This document shows positions 16,845 through 26,992 of a stretch of DNA of 64,000 nt, piece after piece. The DNA is from Parvibaculum sp. GTDB lineage: Bacteria > Pseudomonadota > Alphaproteobacteria > Parvibaculales > Parvibaculaceae. A program made the position numbers and the translations under genes. Within the stretch, counting starts at the first letter, position 1. Each line of letters opens with the position of its first letter. Location of the stretch: NCBI RefSeq assembly GCF_019635935.1, contig NZ_JAHBYN010000001.1, positions 682,001 through 746,000 on the forward strand. Direction: 5' to 3'. Under the pieces are notes generated by a model that did not search any database, was not told where the DNA came from, and worked only from the letters and a program-made list of their open reading frames with translations.

Positions 16845-18105
16845 ATGCCCCGCAGATTGCGTTCGCCGAAACGACACTATCTCCCCATCCCGGGACTTCA
16901 GCAGCTTCTCGATGCCGCCGGCCGGAGCCCGGAGGTGCGCAACACGTTGCGCGCCATGTTGCAGATCCGCAAGGCGCCAGGGACCGCGTGGCGCGGGCAG
17001 AAGGTGATCCCACCGGGTTCGTTTGCCGATGTCGTGACAGACGCGTTCCGGCCCTCGACGGATATTCCGCTTGAGCTGCCCCTGGCAGCCGTCATGACCC
17101 TGATATCGGGTCGGTTGCTGCAAGCGGGCTGCCGGATCGATCTCCACGGCCAGAAAGTAAAGCCGACGCTATGGACCGTCGCGCTTGCGCCGAGCGGCGC
17201 CGGAAAAACCTACGCAACCGCGCATTCTGGAGATCGCCAATCAACGAGACCTGTTCCCCGAGCCAGCATCGGCCGCGAAATTCGTGCACGATCTCGCAGA
17301 ACACAACAACGGGATCTGGATTCGCGATGAGTTCGGCCAGTTTCTGCGTTCGCTCGACCAACAAAGCCATCTCGCCGAGCTTCGCGACTATCTGCTGCGG
17401 CTTTATGATGGGCAGCCGATCTCGCGCAGGACCAAGAGCGACCCGGTTTCAATCGAGGATCCAGCGCTGACCATTCTCGGCGCCACCGTTCTGGAGACTT
17501 TCAAGGCCTGCGTGAACGCCGAAAGCCTGGTGGATGGTTTCGCACAAAGATTCAATTTTATCATCGCGGCGACCGATCCAAGCCGTCGAGCTTCCGACTT
17601 CCCGCTCTATGACTTGCGCAGGCATGACAGCGCCATGCGCGAGGCGTGGCATGGCGTTGAAAGCGTGCCTCTTCATCCCATTTATCCGGTTGGCGAAGGG
17701 GCAGTCTCGGTCTTCAAAGCCGCGTTCAAGGAGATGATGCCGGCTGACGACGCGGTGCCGATGTCGTTCTTTCGTCGCACGATGTTCTCGGCCGTTCGCT
17801 ACGCAGCTGTTTTTCACATTCTGTCGGGCGACCACGGAAACGAAATCACGGCACGCGACATGGGGTGGGCCATGCGGATGATCGCCCTCCATCTGGAGGA
17901 CACCCGCCAGTTGCTCGACGATTACGGCCTGGGCGAGCTTGAGCGGGTCGTCAGGCGCGTTGAAGAGGTCAAACGGGAGATCGAGGCGAACGGGAGGATA
18001 TGCAAGCCGCGCGATCTTATTCGACGCATCTCCGTCATCCGCACAGCGAATGAAGCGAGATCGCTGCTCCAGATTGCGGGGGACAAAACGAAGTCCGATG
18101 CTTGA
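16845..18105 (+). pseudogene. DUF3987-type helicase-like gene, frameshifted
   Basis: Two frames together make one DUF3987-like protein of about 415 residues. The first (from 16845) ends with strand LWTVALAPSGAGKTYAT, a Walker A P-loop, then goes out of frame. The second (usable from about 17,210 to 18,105) continues with IRDEFGQFLRSL and LTILGATVLETFKACVNAES, as expected after the P-loop. The switch needs +1 near 17,210-17,225. DUF3987 proteins are found in phages and integrative elements, often near primase functions. This copy is either broken or carries a sequencing error, since no slippery homopolymer is evident. Confidence 0.7.
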
Positions 18106-18328
18106 CCGTTCAACGTTAACAGGAGGTGAATGGCCTAGTGCCTGCCACCGCCGGATCGACGCCCCGCGACCGTGGCGTCAGGCGCAGGTGCGTGTGGCAT
18201 TGACCTGCGACGCAACAGACGCTCCGGCTCAGATGGAAGAACGCCTTTCCTTTACGACCGCAAAAGCCAAGCGACGGGGAAGGCGGCTTCGCGTCGAGAT
18301 GATCGTGCGCCGCAATCGAGCTCATTGA
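18098..18328 (+). CDS. Small basic protein, possible
   Basis: A 76-residue frame that starts by overlapping the DUF3987 stop by 8 bp and ends in a strongly basic tail (AKRRGRRLRVEMIVRRNRAH). The middle (QVRVALTCDATDAPAQMEE) is compatible with a folded strand-rich unit. No family is recognised. Overlap-coupled position in a mobile-element operon is the only support. It could be spurious. Confidence 0.35.
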   Translation: MLDRSTLTGGEWPSACHRRIDAPRPWRQAQVRVALTCDATDAPAQMEERLSFTTAKAKRRGRRLRVEMIVRRNRAH

Positions 18329-18540
18329 GTGTCAGTAATAGCCGGACAAGCGAGCAAACGACCAACCGTTGGATATGCGTCTCTCTGTCTGCAGCGCCAA
18401 CGCGAAAACAGGGAAAAGGACGAAAATATTTTTTCCTTTTTTCTACCAGATTCCGTCAGTCGACACCCTATACCTGCGACCAGGGACCAGTCGCGGTGGA
18501 TTGTCGGTCGTGAGTTCTCTGGCGACAGAGGATAGCGATC

Positions 18541-19119
18541 ATGAGCAACTCTCGTGGCGACGAGTGGTACACTCCCGAATGGCTTGTCAAGGCGCTTGGC
18601 AAGTTCGACCTCGATCCAGCAGCACCGAGACGCCATCACTGGACGGCAGACCGCTGCTATACCAAGAAGGACAACGGACTGTTCCTTCCGTGGTTTGGGC
18701 GTGTCTTTCTGAATCCGCCATACTCGAATCCGGACCCTTGGGTGGAGAAGCTTGTTCAACACAGGAATGCGATTGCATTGTATTTCGCCAGAACTGATAC
18801 GCGGTGGATGCACCGCGCCCTGGATACCGCCGATGCAGTGTTTTTCCTGAAGGGCCGGATTCCGTTTGTCGACATCAAGGGACAAAAGTCCGGCAGTCCG
18901 GCATCGCCGTCAATCCTGCTCGCCTACGGACAGGAGAACGTCGCGGCGATCCGACGGGCGGCCGCAAGGAACCTGATCGAGGGAAAGTTGTCGTGTCTGG
19001 AGAATGACGCAGAAGCGGTCCAGCGTTCCTGTGCTTCTCACGGCGACGGCGAGGTGCCGATCCGCAGACAGGACACGTCTCTGTATGGCGACATCCGACA
19101 TCGACCGGGGGCTTCTTAA
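18541..19119 (+). CDS. Phage-type DNA N6-adenine methyltransferase
   Basis: A 192-residue protein of the phage Dam family. It begins RGDEWYTPEWLVKALGKFDLDPAA and contains the catalytic NPPYS within FLNPPYSNPDPW, preceded by NGLFLPWFGRV. Such enzymes methylate adenine in short sites, often to protect mobile DNA from host restriction. The ATG follows GAGG about nine bases upstream. The C-terminal 40 residues after SCLENDAEA look unrelated to the family and may be read-through of a replaced end. It is the last recognisable mobile-element gene before the repeat zone. Confidence 0.82.
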   Translation: MSNSRGDEWYTPEWLVKALGKFDLDPAAPRRHHWTADRCYTKKDNGLFLPWFGRVFLNPPYSNPDPWVEKLVQHRNAIALYFARTDTRWMHRALDTADAVFFLKGRIPFVDIKGQKSGSPASPSILLAYGQENVAAIRRAAARNLIEGKLSCLENDAEAVQRSCASHGDGEVPIRRQDTSLYGDIRHRPGAS

Positions 19120-19242
19120 GAGCGACTTAAACTGGGCGTCCATCCGGTTTGCTTTTTTGAACGTCGGGCCCATATAAAAAAAAGAAGCCAGCACTCATCG
19201 CCAGACAGGCGGTCAGGAAGCGGCCCGGCTTACGACCCCTTT

Positions 19243-19410
19243 GAGGGATTGCTATCGACGCCAAGTGGCAGTCGTTTTCCGCCGGCCCGGCGGCCAAGAG
19301 AAGAGTCTCGAATTCCCGTGAGGAATGAGATCGACACCAGACGGTATTATCCGCCGGATAGGCGGTTGATGAGACGGTAGATTTAATGGCCCCATGAGGG
19401 ATTGCTATCG
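19243..19410. repeat. Three degenerate repeats at 76-77 bp spacing (CRISPR-like relic)
   Basis: The element CCC-n-TGAGGGATTGCTATCG occurs at 19,243-19,257 and 19,396-19,410 (15 identical bases). A decayed copy (GAGGAATGAGATCGAC) lies exactly between, starting at 19,320. The spacings are 77 and 76 bp, and each copy is preceded by a C-run that can pair with the G-run. Regular spacing with unrelated sequence between copies is what an eroding CRISPR array would leave. No cas gene is in the window. Confidence 0.35.
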
Positions 19411-19492
19411 TTCCCCCGCACAAGCGGGGATCGTACGAAACTCGGCTTCCTGCGGGAGATCGAGGTTGTTCCCCCGCACGAGCGGGGTCGAC
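19410..19492. CRISPR. Two type I-E-like CRISPR repeats (relic)
   Basis: GTTCCCCCGCACAAGCGGGG at 19,410-19,429 and GTTCCCCCGCACGAGCGGGG at 19,468-19,487 match the hairpin core of type I-E repeats, and both continue into GATCG/TCGAC-like 3' ends. Their start-to-start distance is 58 bp, close to the usual 61. A more decayed hairpin (CCGCCGGATAGGCGG) begins about 62 bp upstream of the first. With one spacer and no cas genes, this is a remnant rather than a working array. Confidence 0.45.
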
Positions 19493-19733
19493 GAAGGTGA
19501 CAGGGCGTCGCGTCAGCGTGATGGCGAGGCGCCCTGTTGCTTTTCCTGATCATTGGCGAGCGACGGTGCTTCGGCGAGCTGCTTCAGTTGGTTCGTGCCG
19601 AAAAGAATAACAATCCGTATACGGCGAGTAGAAACCGCGCGTCTGGCGATGGGTCCCGAGCGCTTTGTTAACGCCCATCAAGCATTATGCCCTGAAATAA
19701 AATGGAAGTGCCCTCTGGGAAGAGCGAAATCTC

Positions 19734-20265
19734 ATGTCGTCTTTTGCGCCCACGCTGCCACCTGGTCATGCGATCAGCGGTGAAGCTCCGATTGAATTTA
19801 TGGAAGCGCCAGTTCACCCTGATGTGCTGGCGCTGCTTGACTACTGGAACGACCTGCGTCGCGGGCGGCCCATACAGGTCCGACATTCGGCCGGAAGGTC
19901 TCGTCGGGCTTCTGCCGTCACTCGCGATTGTCGAGACGATAGACGGGGGAAGCGATTTTCGCTTTCGGCTGTTTGGAACCGTGCTCGCGGAATATACAGG
20001 TGTCGACCGAACGGGGGAGCGGTTTTCGTAACTCGAAAAGGCGCCCGGTTCGCCCCTGAGCACTGAGGAAACGCGGGAGCGCTGGATGAATATCGTTCGC
20101 ACGGCATTCGCACTAACCCGCCCGGTCTTTTTCAAGCTTCGGCGGGCCGGCACGGACCGCGCTGCTCTTGAGCTTCATGGAATCGTACTGCCATTGAGCA
20201 CCGGCGCGGCCGATATCGGGCAAGTTATCGGCGGTGCGTTTGTCCTGAATACACCGAAATGCTGA
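19734..20265 (+). pseudogene. PAS-domain (PAS_5-type) protein, broken
   Basis: Two frames reconstruct an alphaproteobacterial PAS_5-type protein. The first gives MSSFAPTLPPGHA and VHPDVLALLDYWNDLRRGRP; after a frameshift near 19,870 the second gives DIRPEGLVGLLPSLAIVETIDG and FRFRLFGTVLAEYTGVDRTG. A TAA at about 20,029 then interrupts the frame, yet the same frame continues coherently to 20,265 (TRERWMNIVRTAF, LPLSTGAADIGQVIGGAFV). With one frameshift and one nonsense codon this is a dead gene. Intact relatives are of unknown function and are often single-copy chromosomal genes. Confidence 0.7.
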
Positions 20266-20398
20266 TTTGAACGGCGCGCACCTCGCCGGTAAATCGCATC
20301 AGCCCGTATAGCGATCGAATCTGAAGGGGAACCTGGGCGCTTCATTTGCCTGCCGTGCTTGCCATCGCGGGAACGGACTGCCGCGTACGAGGATCAGG

Positions 20399-20443
20399 AC
20401 AGCAGAGCTTGAACTAACATCAGACTTGGACCACTCAAAGGGG
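20399..20443 (+). repeat. Left copy of a 45-bp inverted repeat flanking the catabolic island
   Basis: This 45-bp sequence, containing GAGCTTGAACTAACATC and TTGGACCACTCA, recurs in inverted orientation at 61,778-61,822 with 41 of 45 bases the same. The inner end TGAGTGG resembles the TG tip of an insertion-sequence end, so the copies may be solo ends of the same IS pointing inward. The repeats enclose the whole catabolic region plus the IS5-type element. Confidence 0.7.
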
Positions 20444-20534
20444 CCGGTCACAGCCACAGCGCCTTCAAGCAAAACATACGTGTACTTCTGAAGTTCGTGA
20501 TCGACGGAATGTCCGTAGGCATCATACGCAAATT

Positions 20535-21371
20535 AGGCCGTAAACTCATAAACGGGATTCCCAAATCAGCAGGGCTGTGATTCAAACTTCTTGAAGGGAG
20601 TTTGTCATGGCGCGTTACGATATGAGCGATTTCGAGTGGTCTGTCATCGCTGCGGTGCTGCCGCGCAAGTCACGCGGGGTTCGCCGGGTAGACGACATGC
20701 GAGTGCTGAACGGCATCTTCTGGGTCTTGCGAAGCGGGGCTCCCTGGGCCGATCTGCCGGAACGCTATGGACCTTACACCACTTGCTACAATCGCTTCCG
20801 CCGCTGGACGAAGGCCGGCATCTGGGACCGGATCATGGATGCGGTGACCGACGCTCACGATGGCGACGTCCAGATGATCGACGGCACAAGCGTGCGCGTT
20901 CATCACTCTGCCGCCACTTTAAAAAAAGCCACCCGGATCGATATATGGGCCGAAGCCGAGGCGGACTGCCAACCAAGATCCATGCGGTCACCGACGCCAA
21001 CGGGCTTCCCATCCGCCTCGCCATCACTTCCGGCGAAACGCACGATACGGTTCCGGCAAAAGAGCTGCTGTCCGGCCTGCAAAACGGGCAGTTGATCCTC
21101 GCCGACAAAGCCTATGACGCCGACTGGATCAGGCAACAGATCGAGGATCAGGGGGCGACGCCGAATATCCCCAGCAAAGCAAACCGCAAGTGGAAGGCCT
21201 GCTTCAGCGCCGTGCTCTACAAGGACCGCAATCTCGTCGAACGGTTCTTCAACAAGCTGAAGTTCTTCCGCCGCATCGCCACACGCTTCGACAAGCTCGG
21301 ATCGACCTTCATGGCCATGATCAAGCTCGCTTCAATCCGCATCTGGCTGCGCGCTTATGAGTCTAGGGCCT
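20535..21371 (+). mobile_element. IS5-family (IS427-group) insertion sequence
   Basis: An 837-bp element bounded by 17-bp imperfect inverted repeats: AGGCCGTAAACTCATAA at 20,535-20,551 and the complement of AGGCCCTAGACTCATAA at 21,355-21,371 (15/17 match). It contains one two-frame transposase. Length, end sequences and frameshift design fit the IS427 group of IS5. No clear target duplication is visible at the flanks, so one side may have been rearranged after insertion. Confidence 0.85.
20607..21371 (+). CDS. IS5-family transposase, made by -1 frameshifting
   Basis: Frame 1 (20,607 to the frameshift) encodes the helix-turn-helix-like N-terminus with RYDMSDFEWSVI, FWVLRSGAPWADLPERYG and DGDVQMIDGTSVRVHHSA, which holds the first catalytic Asp. 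At 20,921-20,927 a run of seven A (codons TTA-AAA-AAA) forms the classic A-AAA-AAA slippery heptamer. A -1 shift continues into RSRGGLPTKIHAVTDANG, LILADKAYDADWI (second Asp) and RNLVERFFNKLKFFRRIATRFDK (Glu). The frame has no stop within the right inverted repeat and runs on into flanking DNA, so the end is altered. The ribosome site GGGAG precedes the ATG. Confidence 0.85.
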
Positions 21372-21637
21372 GGAACCCTCGTGAAATAAACAAGCGGCGC
21401 GGACCGGGAAAAGATGAGAACAGGCTCGTCGTACCGACGCCGTTAACCCAAGAAAACCAGCACCGCCGAAGGCGAATGAATTTGGCGGATTCAGCGTTCC
21501 AATTCTGCCGACTTTCGGGATCAGCGCGAAGACGAGGTTTGGTTCGGAGGACCTTTCTCGACCCAAGGTGCAGTCGACGCCCGTCTTTCAAGGGGAGGAT
21601 CGGAGGAGAAACCTCGAAACCCGCGCGCCGACTGCGA

Positions 21638-21964
21638 CTAATGCTGACCGTCAGGTATTCTCAACGTGAGACCGTCGAGATCGTCGGTCATAGCAATCTG
21701 ACAGGCAAGGCGGCTGTTTTCCGTCGAACCTTCGGCAAACTGCAACAGGTTGTCTTCCATACCGCCGGGCTCGGCCATGCCGGTCCGGTCGATCCACGCG
21801 GCATCGACATGCACATGGCAGGTCGCGCAGGCGCACTCGCCCCCGCAATCGCCATCGATGCCCGGCACACCGTTGTTGACCGCCGCATCCCTCGCGGTCG
21901 TGCCGCTCTTGACCGCGATGGGAAATTCGGTGCCGTCCGGCTCGATGAAAATGACTGTGGGCAT
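21638..21964 (-). CDS. [2Fe-2S] ferredoxin, putidaredoxin type
   Basis: A 108-residue adrenodoxin/putidaredoxin-like ferredoxin. The cluster ligands are in GDCGGECACATCHVHV (C-x5-C-x2-C) with the fourth Cys in SRLACQIAM. It should pass electrons one at a time from an NADH-dependent reductase to a class I P450. It lies 106 bp downstream of the CYP153 gene on the same strand, so the pair probably works together. No reductase gene is present in the window. Confidence 0.92.
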   Translation of the reverse strand: MPTVIFIEPDGTEFPIAVKSGTTARDAAVNNGVPGIDGDCGGECACATCHVHVDAAWIDRTGMAEPGGMEDNLLQFAEGSTENSRLACQIAMTDDLDGLTLRIPDGQH

Positions 21965-22070
21965 TTTTTGCTCTTGTCGATCATGCTGGATGAAACAGCG
22001 GGTGGATCCTTTCCGTGACGAAACGTAGGCGCCGTTTCATCGCGAAATAACGCGCGAGACCGGGCCCGGT

Positions 22071-23324
22071 CTAATGCGCGTACAGCTTCACCGGCAAACG
22101 GGTGAACCCGTGAATGAAGTTGGACAGCGTCCTCTCGGGCGCGCCGACGACTTCCACCTTGCTGAAGCGCTTCAGGATTTCTTCCCAGACGATCCGCAGT
22201 TGCAGTTCCGCCACGCGGTTCCCCATGCAGCGATGCACGCCGAAACCGAAGGAAAGATGGTGACGGGAATTCTGGCGGTCGATGATAAACTCGTCAGGAC
22301 GGTCGATCACCTCTTCGTCCCGGTTTCCCGATATGTACCACATGACGACCTTGTCGCCCTTTCTGACCTTCTTGCCGCCGATTTCGGCGTCCATGAGCGC
22401 CGTCCGACGCATATGGGTCAGCGGCGTCTGCCAGCGGATGATCTCGGGGATCATTTTCGGGATGAGGCCCGGATCGGCCATGAGCTTGCGATATTCCGCC
22501 GGGTTTTGATTGAGTGCGAGCACCCCGCCGCTAATCGAATTGCGCGTGGTGTCGTTGCCGCCGACGATCAGGAGCATCAAGTTCCCGAGAAACTCCAGGA
22601 ACGGCATGTCTCGCGTCGCCGGCGAATGCGCCATCATCGAGATCAGATCGGACTTTGGCGGCTCGTTGATGCGTTTGTCCCACAGATCCTTGAAATAGTA
22701 CGCGCATTCGAGAAGTTCCTCGCGGCGCTGTTCAAAAGACGAAACCACGCCTGTTTCGGGCGTGGCCGTTGCCACGTCCGACCAGCGGGTGAGCCTGCGC
22801 CGTTCCTCCCAGGGAAAGTCGAACAACGTCGCCAGCGTCATCGTCGTCAGCTCGACGGACACCGTGTCGACCCAATCGATCTCTTCGCCGATGGGAAGCG
22901 AGTCGAGAATAAGCCCCGCGCGCTCGCGGATAATGGGCTCCAGCAGAACAAGATTGGACGGCGCGACCGCCGGGCTCACCGCCTTGCGCTGCGCATCGTG
23001 CTTGGGTGGATCCATCGCAATGAACATTTCGAGTTCAAGTGCGCTCTCACCTGTTTGCATGTCCTGGATGGCGATGCCGCCTATCTTGGCTTCGGAGGAG
23101 AACGTCTGGTGGTTCACCTCGACCTGCATGATGTCGTTGAATTTTGTTATCGACCAGTAGGGGCCATAGGCGCTCTCGGGGCAATAGTGGACAGGGTCCT
23201 CCCGCCGCAGCCGCGCGAAGTAGCTCCCGATCGTGTCGTTTTGAAAGAGCTTCGGATCGCTGACGTCCATCTGAGACAGCGGGATCCTCGAAACCGGATC
23301 GCGCACCAATGTGTCAGTCGTCAT
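22071..23324 (-). CDS. Cytochrome P450, CYP153 family
   Basis: A 417-residue bacterial class I P450. The proton-delivery helix has LLIVGGNDTTRNS, the ExxR motif is EIIRWQTP, and the heme loop SFGFGVHRCMGNR has the ligand Cys366. Segments such as DPVHYCPESAYGPYWSITKFNDIM and MFIAMDPPKHDAQRK are characteristic of CYP153, which hydroxylate terminal or ring C-H bonds of alkanes, cycloalkanes and limonene-like substrates. The ATG at 23324 is chosen for its GGGAGG site eight bases upstream. The ferredoxin follows and a Baeyer-Villiger monooxygenase precedes it. An AT palindrome lies in the upstream gap. Confidence 0.92.
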   Translation of the reverse strand: MTTDTLVRDPVSRIPLSQMDVSDPKLFQNDTIGSYFARLRREDPVHYCPESAYGPYWSITKFNDIMQVEVNHQTFSSEAKIGGIAIQDMQTGESALELEMFIAMDPPKHDAQRKAVSPAVAPSNLVLLEPIIRERAGLILDSLPIGEEIDWVDTVSVELTTMTLATLFDFPWEERRRLTRWSDVATATPETGVVSSFEQRREELLECAYYFKDLWDKRINEPPKSDLISMMAHSPATRDMPFLEFLGNLMLLIVGGNDTTRNSISGGVLALNQNPAEYRKLMADPGLIPKMIPEIIRWQTPLTHMRRTALMDAEIGGKKVRKGDKVVMWYISGNRDEEVIDRPDEFIIDRQNSRHHLSFGFGVHRCMGNRVAELQLRIVWEEILKRFSKVEVVGAPERTLSNFIHGFTRLPVKLYAH

Positions 23325-23394
23325 CTCCCTGTCCTCCCGGTTGGCGCCTGTGCGGCATCCACCCATCATGGCGCATGCAATGCCTTCATACGAA

Positions 23395-23408
23395 TTCATT
23401 ATAATAGA
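23395..23408. promoter_or_regulatory. Operator-like motif upstream of CYP153 gene 1
   Basis: TTCATTATAATAGA matches the palindrome TTCATTATAATGAA in 12 of 14 positions. It lies 71 bp upstream of the P450 start. Similar copies occur at 27,904, 36,925 and 44,726, so this is a candidate shared regulator site. Confidence 0.45.
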
Positions 23409-23456
23409 TAATGGACAATTCGGTGTCAAACGCTCTTGGTCGCCACCGCGGTTCCG

Positions 23457-25106
<1,650 letters not shown>

Positions 25107-25244
25107 TCATATCCACCGCAGCCGCCTTGACTACATTCCCACCACCGCGATGAGGCGAGGGGCGCTCCAGAATTCACCTTGTCGAAACCATCGTTCAGTC
25201 GCCGAGCAATCTTCCCCACAGCGCCGGGACCAGAACTGCGTTGC

Positions 25245-25691
25245 CTATGCGGGCCTTGGATCGCGAATGAGAACAGTCCCCTGCGCCGCACAACAGGCGC
25301 GGCCCTCGTTCGTCACATCGATGCGAACCACTGCAGTCGATTTTGTCATCGCGATCAACTCGGCCACCGCTATCACCTTGCCCGAGGATACCGGCGCCAG
25401 CAGATTGAGCTTGAATTCCGTCGTCGCCGCCCATTGTCCTTTCCGCATATGCGGATAGCAAACGCAGCCGAGAACATGGTCGCACATCGCAGCCAGCACC
25501 CCGCCATGCATGTTTCCGATCGGCGTCAACAGCCGATCCGAGACTTCCATCTCGGCGGTGAGCTTGCCCGGCTCGACATGTGTGATGCGAACCCCCAGAA
25601 ACTCAGGCAACCCTTTCATTGAATTGCTGGCGTTTATGAAACCCCGTGCGATTTCCTCGTTGAACTCCGGCAGCTTTGCAACAATTGTCAT
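25245..25691 (-). CDS. PaaI-type hotdog thioesterase
   Basis: A 148-residue hotdog-fold protein with the signature GNMHGGVLAAMCDHVLG, whose HGG turn and following Asp form the PaaI/YbgC-type active site. Such enzymes hydrolyse acyl-CoA thioesters, often releasing CoA from dead-end intermediates of aromatic or alicyclic breakdown. The ATG at 25691 has a GGAG site eight bases upstream. A longer TTG start has none. It lies between the flavin oxidoreductase and the Baeyer-Villiger gene, on the same strand. Confidence 0.85.
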   Translation of the reverse strand: MTIVAKLPEFNEEIARGFINASNSMKGLPEFLGVRITHVEPGKLTAEMEVSDRLLTPIGNMHGGVLAAMCDHVLGCVCYPHMRKGQWAATTEFKLNLLAPVSSGKVIAVAELIAMTKSTAVVRIDVTNEGRACCAAQGTVLIRDPRPA

Positions 25692-25742
25692 CTCGTTTTC
25701 TCCGAATCCTTCAATGGTACCCAAGGCGCGCGCAGCCGAGTC

Positions 25743-26876
25743 TTAAAGATAGATATTTGCCCTGCTCAGCGAGCTTTCGGCGCTTTTCACGAGATCGGCC
25801 ATGACTTCCGCAGCCGGCCTCACCTTGTGAATGAGGCCCATGCCCTGCCCCGCGAAACCGGGAGCGATATCTTTCCGCTTTACCGCCGCCGCCGCCGCCA
25901 GCACCGGCATCGCAACCATGGGCTGGAAGGGCATGGGCAGCGGCTCCAGACCTGCCTCGGCAAAAGCCTCGGACCATTTGTTGCGAATGATGCGGGCCGG
26001 CTTTCCGGTGACGGTCCGGGAAACAAGCGTATCGCCGTCACCCGACTCGACAATCGCGTCTTTCTGGAAATCCTCTATGCCGGCCTCATCGGTCGCGAGA
26101 AACGCCGTACCGATCCAGGCGCCTTCGGCGCCGAGCATCATGGCCGCCGCGATGCCGCGGCCGTCGGAAATGCCGCCCGCGCCGAGTACGGGAATGCGAC
26201 CCGCAATCGCATCGACAACCTGCGGGATGAGCGCCATCGTTCCGATGGGTGAATTGTGCCCGCCCCCGTCATGGCCCTGCGCGACGATCAGATCGATGCC
26301 GGAATTGACCACCTGCAGGGCATGCTTCACCGCGCCGACGACCGCCATCACCTTGGTGCCGTTGGCGTGGAGCCGATCAAGCCAAGGCCCCGGATTGCCT
26401 AGACCCGCCGCATAGACAGGAACCCGCTCCTCAACCACAACTTCCATTTGCGCTTCGAAGAATTCTTTCGAAAACAGCGGCGCGTTCGATTTGGACGAAC
26501 GGTGAGCTTCCTCGGATGCCCGCACCCTGGATTTCAGCGGCGGTATGTTTTCCTTCTGCAAGAAATCTTGCGCGAATTTCTGGTACTCGGGCAGCAAATC
26601 CATCGGAGACGGACCAGCCTTGCCCTTATAGGCTTCCCTGCGCACGGAGGCTGGCAGCAGGGTGTCCACACCAAACGGCTTGTCCGTAAGCGACCGCGTT
26701 TCCCGAATCCATTCACGCAGTTGATCGGGAGAGCAAGCAGCCGCGCCGAGCACACCAAGACCACCCGCATTCGATACCGCCGCCGCAAGCCGTGGAACGC
26801 TCGCGCCGCCCATACCGGCCAGCAAGATCGGGTATTTGATGTTCAGAATATCGCATACTCGGCTATGCAGGGTCAC
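25743..26876 (-). CDS. Nitronate monooxygenase-family flavin oxidoreductase
   Basis: A 377-residue FMN-binding TIM-barrel protein of the 2-nitropropane dioxygenase/NMO group. It opens with LNIKYPILLAGMGGASVPRLAAAVSNAGGLG and has the phosphate-binding stretches VAQGHDGGGH and VLGAGGISDGRG. In such catabolic islands members may act as enoyl reductases or quinone reductases rather than on nitronates, so the true reaction is open. The start is taken as GTG at 26876 because GGGAGG lies six bases upstream; the longer ATG has no ribosome site. It is the first gene of the leftward run down to the ferredoxin. Confidence 0.85.
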   Translation of the reverse strand: MTLHSRVCDILNIKYPILLAGMGGASVPRLAAAVSNAGGLGVLGAAACSPDQLREWIRETRSLTDKPFGVDTLLPASVRREAYKGKAGPSPMDLLPEYQKFAQDFLQKENIPPLKSRVRASEEAHRSSKSNAPLFSKEFFEAQMEVVVEERVPVYAAGLGNPGPWLDRLHANGTKVMAVVGAVKHALQVVNSGIDLIVAQGHDGGGHNSPIGTMALIPQVVDAIAGRIPVLGAGGISDGRGIAAAMMLGAEGAWIGTAFLATDEAGIEDFQKDAIVESGDGDTLVSRTVTGKPARIIRNKWSEAFAEAGLEPLPMPFQPMVAMPVLAAAAAVKRKDIAPGFAGQGMGLIHKVRPAAEVMADLVKSAESSLSRANIYL

Positions 26877-26913
26877 AGCTATCCTCCCATCCGGCGGCTT
26901 CATTGGCCGCGTT

Positions 26914-26929
26914 ATTTATGATCATAAAT
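26914..26929. promoter_or_regulatory. Perfect 16-bp palindrome upstream of the NMO-family gene
   Basis: ATTTATGATCATAAAT is a perfect palindrome 38 bp before the GTG start at 26876 and 64 bp after the end of the GntR gene. Position and symmetry fit an operator controlling the leftward operon, plausibly for the adjacent GntR-type regulator. Confidence 0.5.
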
Positions 26930-26992
26930 TATCGATGTCCGGGGAGCGGCGCAAGTGTCGCCAAAAACAACGTTGGCATCGCGAACACTCGC

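Noticed and set aside
18322..18885. 187-residue frame opposite the Dam methyltransferase
   Set aside because: Antisense to a recognisable gene and rich in unlikely Cys/Arg runs.
19120..19733. Possible cas gene next to the CRISPR-like repeats
   Set aside because: No frame here resembles any Cas protein; only repeat relics are visible.
20591..22018. 475-residue frame from the IS5 element to beyond the ferredoxin
   Set aside because: Only its middle is transposase; the rest is read-through and antisense to the ferredoxin.
22074..23411. 445-residue frame opposite the CYP153 gene
   Set aside because: Antisense shadow of a P450 with all motifs intact.
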